A stretch of 64,000 nucleotides of DNA from Paralvinella palmiformis (lineage: Eukaryota; Annelida; Polychaeta; Terebellida; Alvinellidae), in the NCBI GenBank assembly GCA_025642065.1, contig JAODUP010000677.1:272501-336500 (forward strand). Direction: 5' to 3'. The position numbers were made by a program, and so were the translations under genes. The notes under the pieces are model-generated. The model saw only the letters and a list, made by a program, of their open reading frames with translations, was not told the origin of the DNA and made no database searches. Position 1 is the first letter of the stretch, and each line of letters opens with the position of its first letter. Shown piece after piece: positions 25,827 through 38,198 of the stretch.

Positions 25827-28800
25827 CCTTCAGGTAAGATTTCTCCCTATAGTTTAGGCTCATCAAGGAAAGTGATTTAGCCGTGGTGTCAACAAGTACA
25901 GTTCTTGCCATCGTTCTGCGATCTCTGAACTCGTTTGTGATCTTCTGGCCCATATATGCCGTTTAGCATTCTATCTCTGCTTGTTGCTATGGTTACAGCA
26001 CGCCCCATGTGATGCTATGCCTTTAATATACTTATCACGGTGGATATTGTCAGCTCAGTTGGAGAACAAGACGAGATGGAAGGTTTGAATATTTCTTGCC
26101 TATCAGATTATAAGTGATGTATCGCTTAAGTCATTATTATGGCACCACCAAAATGTCTCAATGTCATACATTATAGGGTCCTCAAATGGCTATTAATAAG
26201 AATGTTGATCTTTACTTTGTTTAAGCAGCATATTATATGAGAGCTGGAGTTGTATTGATTGTGGCGGTTTAGCAATCTCGTGCTTTTTATTATACCATAT
26301 TAATTGATTCATCTGTAATTAATTCTCATCTATCTGTCTGTATCTTTTTGTGTATATTATCCATATCTCTGGAAGGAGAGTGAGGAAAGAAATTAATTTA
26401 GTGTTTGTTCTTGAATAGAACTTTCTCAAAATTGTCGAACTAGAAATACCTTTAAGAAAGCTCTAAAAGTGAGTGCGGGTAGAATCTTGGAGTGTCGTTT
26501 TTTTTAATCCCCAAATTTGGAATGGCCCATATGAGGATGGAGTATGAGGCCACCAGCTGTGGACTGTATCATATGAGAGTGAATTATCGTGTCACCAGCT
26601 CTGGACTGGTCCAATTATGATAAAGGATTATGAGGCCATATGCTGTGTTACAGTATTTTCAATGGGCAGTTTTCTAAATTCATGGCCAGTTTAATATCAC
26701 CCCCCCCCCCACTACAAGCCATAATTATTTGTATATTATAATACTCACAATTCAACTTTTGCCAAGTGAACCTCTGTGTTTACCATAAGTAATCACAAAT
26801 CTGAGACATCTAGATAAATGTTCACCAGCTCCAACCTTCTTTCCCAAGTGAATCCATGTGTGTACTTTAAGTAATCACAAATCTGAGACATCTAGATAAA
26901 TGTTCACCAGTTCCAACCTTCTTTCCCAAGTGAATCCATGTGTGTACCATAAGTAATCACAAATCTGAGACATCTAGATAAATGTTCACCGGCAAATTTT
27001 TCTATGATGATAAAGTTCCATATGCATATCACTATGTTATGTATTTAAGTAAATATTTGAATTTATAATTAACACTTCACTAAAAAGGACAATAAATGTA
27101 ATGATATCATTGATAATTCTGTTTTGATTTTGTCTTTTTCTGTTTTCATAATTGTTTTCATGGAGAAAAAAACACAATGTATGCCTGGAATTAAAAAAAA
27201 CCATCAACTTTATATGATGAGTGTATTTAAAGTAATCTTTCTTTATACATGTTATTTTTACATTTTTGCATGTCTTGGTTTGATTTATGTTTCATCTTAT
27301 CCTTAATACTGTCTGCTTTCTGATTTTGCACATTTCTGGCAACAATAATTTTGTGCTAAATTATATGCACCTTTTGTTTTACATTTGTCTTCCCGTAATG
27401 TAGAATATAATTTAATTTACATCTGGGAGATATACATACATTACAAGTTTCCGCATAACGTTTTTTTTCTTCAAATATCCTTAATTGTGCTGTATTTCAT
27501 TAAAAACATGTCTTTTTGATTATTAGAGCATTAACTACCCGGTAGATAAAACGTTATTTTTGAATGTTATGGAACTTAAAGCAGAATGATTAAGTGCATC
27601 TTGTTAAATTATAATACAAAGTTTCCAATGATCGAATCGTAGGGTCGCTGCGACATCCAGCCTAGTGCTGATCCAGAAGAACTCGTCTTCCATGTGGATC
27701 CTGTTATCGTGGAAGGCATATCACAGGCCAGAGCTCAGTTCGATCTCAATGTAAGTTATCTTGTGAGTGAGTAGGTAAGTGAGTGGGGGAGTTATTTGTT
27801 TAGCCTCAGCACTGGTCACGCATAACCTACAAAGTAACTGTGACTGAGAGATGACTTCTTAGGGTAATCGCAAATGCCGGATATGAGTTGGATTAGAACC
27901 TACAACTCGGAGGTTCGCAGTGCAGCACACTAACTACTGCACAGTTGGAGCACCCATAACTTGACTTTTATGTTGCTGATTAGCTAAACACTGACATATT
28001 ACATTATCACGCAAGATTCCAGACTTCTCACATCTCAGTCAAATCTTAATTTATCAGTTGACTGTTGATTAACTGGATCATAAAGGTATCCCCCTCCTCC
28101 CCAAACGTTTACCTTAAATATGTAAACAAAATAGGTCAATCATCCAGATTCTTAAAGAAACAACTTCTAACTTTGGTTGCCATAATAATTTAGTTAATCA
28201 GTGTTACCTGTGGAGTGTTTGTTTGTGTGATTTCCATGATTTTACCAAGTTTGGTGCCAGACCTGGGGTGGTTACATTTTGTATCTAGATACATTATATC
28301 TAGATACTTTTTTCAATGTAACTGAAATGTATCTAGATACATTTGTCAATTTTTCAAAATGTAACTGTAACTTATCTAGATACATTGGGAAAGTATCTAA
28401 ATTTCAGTTACATTTCAGATACATTCTAGATACATGATTATTTTAAATACTCATATAATGTAATTACACAATTTAACACTAATAAATATTGTCATTATTA
28501 TATATAATTTTAACATACATCCTGACAATTAATTGAGTGACCTTTAAAAAGTATTAGGAGAGTTGTGCTAATTGTCTCATCTTTCATGTTTTAAATTTTA
28601 ATGGTGAACTGGGAAATATTATCAACATAATAACTTGTGCTAATCGTGAAAGCCACCTTGAAGTCATCAGGCAGATAATGTCATGACACTAATTCTCATA
28701 GAAACATAAATAGTTTGATGTGTTTTGGCTAAATCATTTATAAACCTTGATTGCATCTTTCATGTTTTAAATCACAATTGTGAATTTAGAAATATGATCA

Positions 28801-31800
28801 ACATTAATAACTTATGCTAATCACCAAGGCACCAGTGAAGCCATCACAGATCATGTCCTGACACTAATAGCCCACAGAAACACAATTAGTGTTTGTTTGA
28901 TATGTTCTGGCCAAATCATTTATAAACCAAGAATTTCAGGTCATTGTCATCATAACCAGTTTTCAACGTATCATTGCTTGAACAAATACATTATTATATC
29001 GGATAAACCTTCACTATGACTATTCTTGACCATTTCGACATTCCTGGGCTGGACTGGTGTTCGTCAGCTGACCAGTTAGCATCAATGAAGCAGACCCTCA
29101 AGACAGAGGTCATGTGTATACAACAACCAACTGAACCGCAAGTTTCACAGGAAGATCTGGAACCCCCAGGAGGCGATCCAAGATGGTGTCCTTTATGGGG
29201 AATCGCAGGGTTCCCACAACAAGTTCATCAGCGGACAGTGAGATATCAGATTACTTTGGTCAGCAATGGATTGCAGAAGACACTGATGCATTACCTTATT
29301 GGCAGCAACAACAGCTGAACTTTCCGACACTCGGCAAGCTGGCTAAACAAAACCTCACTGTATCGGCCTCTTCCGCTCCAGTCGAGCGACTATTCAGTAT
29401 AGCTGGAGCTATCTTCCGGCAAGACAGATGCTCACTGAAAGACCATACATTCGAGACCCTTATGTTCATACGAATGAACTCCAAGTAGTATGTTTCTATT
29501 AAAGTTAACAATATGTGAATCAGTATGACCATACCAATGTTTTAACTGAAAATGAATAAACCTGAACAATATTTACTAGTCTTGTCTTTTCTTGTACACA
29601 AAAATATACACCCAATTACAACATACACCACACAGAAAATGTAACTGTAATACGTATCTAGATACATTCATAAATAATGTATCTAGATACGTAACTTTAT
29701 CTAGATACATTTGGAATCTATCTGCCCCGGGTCTGTAATTGATGCCAAAACATAATAACACTTCCATTCAGCAATTCTTCGAATTATGTTTATATAGCTT
29801 TGATTCTGAACTCGTAACTAGACAGCGGCTGCAGAATCTTGGATTATTAAATCCATTTAGACCATAGATTATAGACACCTTAAATGTAAACGATGAACAT
29901 ATCCAAGTTTTTAAGTTGTTGCTGTGTGTGTGTGTGTGTGTAAATCAAATGTGGAATAGTTATAGGTTTTAAGATAATGATTGTGTGTGACTATGTTTTG
30001 TACACAATACTCGGAAGCTCACTTCTTTCAACACAAACCACGTACAGATATGTTGTTTGTTCAGTTTCACATAACCTATAAATATCAAGATTGTATTTGA
30101 TTCAGTTCCTAAATGGCTTCGGTTATAACGAACTTAAAACAGATGGAAATAAACATCGACGTTTCAGGTCAAGGTTTTGCACATTACACACTGGAATCGG
30201 CTACTTCTAGTATTATTGAAAATTTTCCCAAAACAAATTGGTGATGATTGATGTTTTATGGCCACTTCTGTGCACATGGTAGGTATAAATGGGCCAGGCA
30301 ACCTCTAAAGGTTCTGAAAGGAAGTCAAATATGAAACAACCTTCAGCTATGCCCATGCCGAGACTCGAACTCAGGTGGTAGCGATCTGTGATCCAACACA
30401 CTACCAGTTAGATCACGGATGCGCCACTAAACAATCAGCCTCGGAATACCTCCAGATGGCTCTAGAATGGGTCAAATTTTTCCATTTTCCTGGCATTTTT
30501 CTTTCTCTTCTGTTCTCATCCCTGTAATACAGAGCAATTTATAATTACAATACTAGAAAATTAATGTTAATTGTTCACAAAAATATGGTATGTATATTCA
30601 GCTAAAATCTTAATAGTTTGTTTTTTTTGGTCTAAGCAGTACTTGTATGATGATGATGGTGTTGCTGGTGCTGCCGATCATGATCATGATCATGATAGTA
30701 CTTTACACATTGCTTTAATCAGCATGAATTGTTTTAAGGCATGTTACACTGAAAACAGAATTAAAATGTAAATTATGTGTTAATATGGTTTTATGCACAA
30801 ATACGCATAGGTGGCGTGAAAAGAAGATATGGTGTGTTTTTTTTCTTCTGTTGATAAACATTAAATAATCAGTCATAATCAAGATGGGATCTGTTCACAC
30901 ACACACATACACACACTCACACACACACACACACATACAGTGCTCATTGAAATCTTCGTTCTTTATATACCAGTAGTATCTTGTATTAGCCAGTGAATGA
31001 ATCCAATACAAGATTGTTTTTAATGATGATACTACTACTAATAATAATAATTATTATTATTTCATCACTAGGTCCTGTCTCTAGAACTTTGTGTTGACAA
31101 ATACAGAAAATACGGAAAGTCTTTGTTACGAAGCTATAATCATCATCCTGATACATTCATGCAGATGGCGCTGCAGCTAGCTTACTACAGGATGTATAAA
31201 AGGTATGACAGCCAACTGACATGACCTCAATAAAACAGTAACAATATATTTGATGATTTAGAACACGTGTGATATTCTAGATGTTGTGATGTCGGCTGGT
31301 TGAATGTGACCTCCATTCTAGGAAAATCTTTAGGGCCTTTGACTACTTATTTATCCAGTTCTTTGTGTCTTAGCTCATAACAATTAGAAGATATACTATT
31401 CTTTGGTATCTCAGGAAATGAAATATTAGATCAGGATATTAAAGAAATATATATGTATTTCAATTCGTCTTTAATTCTCTGCATACTATATAGAACTATA
31501 TTTGCAAGAATCTACGCTTTTAACCATTAACTCAACTACCAAACCATCAAAATTATATATTGTATTATGTTATATCATATATAATAATGTATTAATGTAT
31601 ACTTCCAACTTCGGCTATTTTCTTTGTCATTGTTTGGAGGAAATTCCTATTAATTTGACAGTTTGTTGGCGAATTTGATGCATGAAAGCATTAATGCTTG
31701 AAGTTATTTTTGTATTTTACATAAAACCAAACATGTTTTCACTTAGGTAAATCATATAATTCTGTAGTTGGTCATTAAAGGGCCCCGGAACAGTACAAAA

Positions 31801-31931
31801 ACACTTCAGCAGTGGTCATCCTCAATGAATTTCATCTGTTTGGTTTTATTCTGCACTCTTGGTAAGAGAAGAGTTCATTTCAGTTCCTCACCATGAACTA
31901 AGGATGTGCCCTAAATATAAATAACAACTAG

Positions 31932-31965
<34 letters not shown>

Positions 31966-34900
31966 TGGGGTAGATTAGCACCTATTAGAAATGGAGGAGA
32001 GGGCATAATGAAATTGCTCTGTTTTCCTGGAGCTCTATTTAAGATGGTCTAGTTGGAGATAAGACATTAAAATAATGACATCAGCAGTAGGGGTATCTGT
32101 ATCATTGTTTATGGGTAGATAATACTAGATATACCCCGAAAAATAATAAAAGGTAGCAGTTGTATATCAGATCAATTGGATCACTCCTTATTCAGTGATC
32201 AATTAGTTTATATTGCTATTATTATCATTGTCACATAACACACCGTTGCTAGGTGGCAACATCGGTGTAACTGGCTCTAACATATCACTCCTCATGTCAT
32301 AGTTTTTATTTTTATCTGTTGCTATTTTCAATCAAGTAAACAATTGAGATTTTCAGAGGCCATTTCATTTCGGATAGCAGCTGCTGAATGTATGACGTTT
32401 CCTTTCCAATTGACAGGCCAGCGCCAACTTATGAAACTGCAAGTACACGCAAGTTTTACCATGGACGTACTGAAACAGTAAGATCGTGTACAGTCGAAGC
32501 TGTGGAATGGTGTACGTCAATGTTAGACCCAACAATAAAGGTTTGTATTTTATATCACGTAAAAAGACGTGTAATTCAAATGAATATCGTAATTCAATGG
32601 CTTTGATCATTATTGCCATTAATTACAATTGCTTTGACACAGGTATGAAGTAATTGTGTAATTCAAATTAATATCGTAATTCAATGGCTTTGATCATTAT
32701 TGCCATTAATTACAATTGCTTTGACACAGGTATGAAGTAACTGTGTAATTCAAATTAATATCGTAATTCAATGGCTTTGATCATTACTGTCATTAATTAC
32801 AATTGCTTTGACACAGGTATGAAGTAACTGCGTAATTCAAATTAATATCGTAATTCAATGCCTTTGATTATTACTGCCATTAATTACAATTGCTTTGACA
32901 CAGGTATGAAGTAACTGCGTAATTCAAATTAATATCGTAATTCAATGCCTTTGATTATTACTGCCATTAATTACAATTGCTTTGACACAGGTATGAAGTA
33001 ACTGTGTAATTCAAATTAATATCGTAATTCAATGCCTTTGATTATTACTGCCATTAATTACAATTGCTTTCGCGAGGCAAACAAAACATCAGCGTAATTA
33101 TAATTTTTTTCTTTAAATATTTCATGCGACACCGGTGCCGTAATTTGAAAAATGGCCCACTTAATTATAGTATTGAACAATTATATTTCAATCTGAGCCT
33201 TGTAATATGTTACAGAATAAGAAGAAATTAGACTTGTTCAAGAGAGCAATGGATAAACATGTCACAATGATGAAGGAAACTGTTGATTCCCAAGGTCAGT
33301 CACAATGACAACATGTTTTTAACTTTACAGACTAGTTTATTAGTATTTCTGGGGGGTGTTCAGGTAAGTTATATGTATTATAAAACAAAAACAATTAATG
33401 GAGATATTTTTTAATTGTGAAATATATTTTTTGCTAACTTTATATTTTTTGTTATTTCTTGCAATACTTCTGTTAACATGGACTCTTAATATTTCATCTT
33501 GGTTACATAAACTTCTACTGAAATGTTTCTCAGCTGTCAAACAGTAATACAAATATATCACGAACCTCTCTCGTTTCTTCTGGATCTGTCAGTATTACCC
33601 TTTAAATCCTCCACCCCTCCTATCTACCATAACAATAACATTAAACTACTTGAAGCGTCTGAATGAATAGGAACTGTTTACTAACAAAAGTAACAATTAT
33701 AATAGTTAACGTTCATTTCAGGTTGTGATCGACACCTGTTTGGCCTTCAAATTACTGCTCTAGAAGAGAACTTACCGACTCCAGAGATCTTTACACATCC
33801 ATCTTGGACAAAAAGGTAATATGGATCAGCGTCTTTTAAATCCACTGTTGATAGAATCAATTGTAATAACGCAGGAAATAGTTTAAACTATCCAGACAGA
33901 GTATTTTTAGAAGTATGCCTGTGTCTGGTGTATAAATTAATAAAAAAAATTATTTACTGGATCTATTATTGACGTGTGGGGTTTATATTTTATGGTAAGA
34001 GGGTTGTTCTCATTGATGAACTTATTTAACAGCTTTACCAATGTTAAGTTGTTTATCATTTTCACTATTCAGTGAGTAAGTTAATGAGTGAGTTAGAGTT
34101 TGGGTGAGTTGAGTATGTGGGTAAGTGGGTTAGTCCTACAAAATCCAAAATGAAGGAGATTTAAGTTTGTAGAATATTTACGTCATATGTGGAAGGTGTT
34201 TTTAATATGCCCGAGGTGTTATTACGTATAACACATGTAGGTGTGGTCTTACGAGCTGTGTTTTATTGGTGTGATTAAGTTTTCTCTTATTTTCTCTTCT
34301 CCGATATACACCATTATTGTGTTGGCGTGTGTTCTATACGCGCTATATATTATTATGTGTGTTATATGTTCCAGTGGAGGAGGTGGTAACTTCATTCTGT
34401 CCACTAGTTGTGTGGGCTTCACTCCGTGTTTTGGAGGCGTCACTCCGATGTGTAAAGATGGATTTGGTATCTTCTACAGCATCACTAATGACTTGTGAGT
34501 AATTTGTTTATCATCGTAGTACAATAATGGTTAGATTATCTCTCTCTCTATTTCTCTCTCTATTTTTCTCTCTCACACGCTCACGTACACACGCACACAC
34601 AAACACATATATGCACACTTGTTCAAGGTCATTATTGTGCATGCATTAAATCATATTAAGCAAAGAGTACTAAAACTTAACAAATCAACTGCTGACTTAA
34701 CATTTGCCATACAATAGAAGTACATGTTCGTGACTTGGATACATTATCTCACTCTTCTATACGTTTTTAGAAGATCAATTGATGAATGTTAAGCTCATGA
34801 TATTCATTCATTATTACTATTTAATGTCTAAGCATTAATATAAGTTCATGAATTGAAAGTTAACTATTTACGGTTACTGTCATCTCTGCTAGAAGTAGAA

Positions 34901-37900
34901 CATTTACTGTCAGTCATCTCTGTTTATAGCTACAGTACTCTCAATCATCTCTTTACGGTTACTGTCAGCCATCTCTCTTTACAGTTACTGTCATCTCTGC
35001 TAGAACATTTACTGTCAGTCATCTCTGTTTATAGTTACAGTACTCTCAATCCTCTCTTTACGGTTACTGTCAGCCATCTCTCTTTACAGTTACTGTCATC
35101 TCTGCTAGAACATTTACTGTCAGTCATCTCTGTTTATAGTTACAGTACTCTCAATCATCTCTTTACGGTTACTGTCAGCCATCTCTCTTTACAGTTACTG
35201 TCATCTCTGCTAGAACATTTACTGTCAGTCATCTCTGTTTATAGTTACAGTACTCTCAATCCTCTCTTTACGGTTACTGTCAGCCATCTCTCTTTACAGT
35301 TACTGTCATCTCTGCTAGAACATTTACTGTCAGTCATCTCTGTTTATAGTTACAGTACTCTCAATCATCTCTTTACAGTTACTGTCATCTCTGTTTACAG
35401 TTACTGTCAGTCATTTGTGTTTATAGTTAATGTCAGTCATTATCATTTACATTATATAATTACTAATAATAATGATAAAGATTATTACAAGTAGTTACAT
35501 TGATATATAGATAGATTACTAACTCAGCTGGAAGTAATCAGTTTATATAGCGCTCTAGTCACCTAGATAGCTACTCTAAAGGGCGCTTTCCCATACAAAT
35601 AATCCTATCTTTTAGTAAAAATAATTCTACGTTATATTTAATTTAAAAAATGACGCTGCTACAAGAACTTGTAGATCGATTTAGTTCTCTGAATTCCCCA
35701 AAACGGTAATTTACAAACAATACGGAATTACACTTCTCGTTCCACGCGACGAGAAGATGATGATGATTGCCGTAAAACATCAATCATCATCATCTTCTCG
35801 TTCCACGCTACTACACGGCTTCACTGACCCGTAAACCACAGTAGATGTGGACTGTGCATGCGTCGTGGAAATTTTCTTTTAAATGACGCATTTATTTAAA
35901 TGACATTTTTTGGCTCCTACTCATGTCTGCCCTCTATTGAGTTAATCATTAGTTACTAGTTAGTCGGTAGGTGGCAGCACTCGCTACGCGTTATTTTCTC
36001 TCGACCAGGGAGGAGTTGGCCGTGATTAACCGTACACGTGTTTATCATTATTCGGCCACCTCCCCAATAACTGTCTGGCCAAAAGCTGTAGATCTGGCCA
36101 CTAAACGATTGAATCACCGGGAGAGATCCAGAAACGCTGCCCATCCCACCTGGATAATGGGAGTGATTAGGGGGCGCCCCGCAGCCTGAGATGCGGCGTT
36201 TAATCTAACCAGGTGGAACCCTCTTCTGAACTAATCGTCTGCCGGGCTCTACACATTTCAATCTCGTTAGCATCTGGTCTCCTCTGATAGTTAGAGGTGG
36301 GAAACTGCTGTCGTCGGGTTTGGGTATTATAATGTCATTGTGGTTTTGATTGAGTCTGTTAGACAGTTCATCAGTCAGCCGATCGATTTGTCTGTCCGTC
36401 GGTCAGTCTGTTTGTCTCTGTATGTCCGTCCGTCCGTCCGTCCGTTCGTCTGTCTGTCGGTATATCGCTATGGCTCTATACTTGTACCGGCCTGTGGGTG
36501 TATGTTATATAAGTTTGCTTGTCAGAAGATGAATTAATCAGTCGGACAGTGAGCGAGTGAGTGCTGTGCTTGCTGTGCTTGCTGTGCTGGTGGTCGTGCT
36601 GCTATGGGTGGGAAATGTCCAAATGGAATAGTTTATTGTAATAGTTATCAGACAAACATATTGTTTTAATTATGGCTGTGTGCTACACGCACACACACAC
36701 ACACACACGCACGCACACACACAGACACGCACATACACACAACACACACACACACACACGTTTTATTTATTTATTTTTAATTTCCCTATCCTAAGTCGGG
36801 GCAGGTTGTCTCTGTTGGATAGCCGTAACGCAGTTGGCTGCAGACTTTTAGTATATAGGTTCAAATATGTCTGCTCGGCTTTGTCTGAAGGGTGTTTCAT
36901 CTTCTACTTGACCGTTTTGCGGGTACCTCCGTTTGCACAAAATTTGCCGTAAACTCGCAACATTACACATACTACGCGAGTTTTTTGCCATCCATTCGTC
37001 GATTATCTGCCACCATCACCATGTCTCAGTACTGTAGCCTCTGTACTCTCTCTCTCTGTACGACAAACATTCCGATTATATCAGCAGTTGTTTATTGTAC
37101 TCGGTCCACCTTGTACCCAGTGTCCTGTACGCTTATCAGGTAAATTATCTCTAGTACAATATATCCCAAGTACAGTATTTTGTACAGTACACAGTGTCCT
37201 AGGTCAGGCTAATAATTAGTTTATATTTATTTTGTTTAACACTTTAGTGTTCTGGATTCTTTTTGTTGGAGGTGTTTACTTTATTGATCACTAGGATTAA
37301 AATAACAGACAAATGATGGCAGTGATGCTATCAATGTGTCTTTATAATATACAATGACCCCCCCCCCATCATTGAGCTTCAGACAATGCCTCTATGACAT
37401 AAAAATTTGATCAAACTCAATTTAAATCATAATCTCTCTCCCTCTCTCTGTGTGTGTGTGTGTGTGTGTTAGCAGTCGACAAGATAAAAGTGATACAGAG
37501 AGTCGTGGAATGCAATATTTTGTCGATTCATCCGGGATCTTAATTTTGAGTTGTAATTTTTATTTATGAGACCTATATACCTTCTGACCCCCCTCCCCCC
37601 TCAGAGATATAACAATTATTATAATAGAGGCGTGATGGGGGAGGATTTGGGGAGAACGTCAGTATTAAATTTCCTTTAGTCGAACCCCCCTCCCCCTCTC
37701 AGACTGATGCTTTTCCCATAGTCAGCCCTAACCTTCACCAAACTTCACGCACCATTTAGCCAAACAAATATCTAATGACTTCATCAGACATTACAGTTTT
37801 AAGAAAGTGACTCAGCCATTATAAGATAAACATATTCGTCCTCTCTTTTCGTATAAATATTTCATTGTCAATTTGTATTGGTCCTTTGTTTACGATGAAA

Positions 37901-38166
37901 GGCTCCAATCACTTTCTGGTTGATACTGAGTGTGAATTGTCTTCTTTTCGGAGGGGGGGGGTTCAATTTTAACAGCACCACAAGGCAAAGAGTAATGGCG
38001 TCTTATTAGCGCGGTTGGTCACAGACCGCTTGCACTGGCGTCAAACCCCGGTCGAGCCATTTTTGAAGGGTGTTCATTCTGCTGATTGTCCTTTATTTTG
38101 ACTGACTTCTCCCAGGTAGAACCAAGTCACTTCTAGGGTCAAAATAGGCATTATCCGTTGACTGTA

Positions 38167-38198
<32 letters not shown>

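Larger units (their letters stand above)
28259..29737 (+). mobile_element. hAT transposon remnant with palindromic subterminal repeats
   Basis: The left end CAGACCTGGGG and the reverse of the right end CAGACCCGGGG form short terminal inverted repeats. Both ends are packed with the palindrome TGTATCTAGATACA: about six full or partial copies at 28285-28435 and about four at 29650-29715. Such subterminal repeats are known transposase-binding sites of hAT elements. Between them lies a truncated transposase. An 8-bp target duplication was not evident. It inserted in CROT intron 10. Confidence 0.8.

Noticed and set aside
34853..35494. Open frame of 213 codons
   Set aside because: It is the translation of a 105-bp minisatellite whose period is divisible by three; it lies between CROT exons 15 and 16 and has repeated LLSVISVYSYSTLN units.
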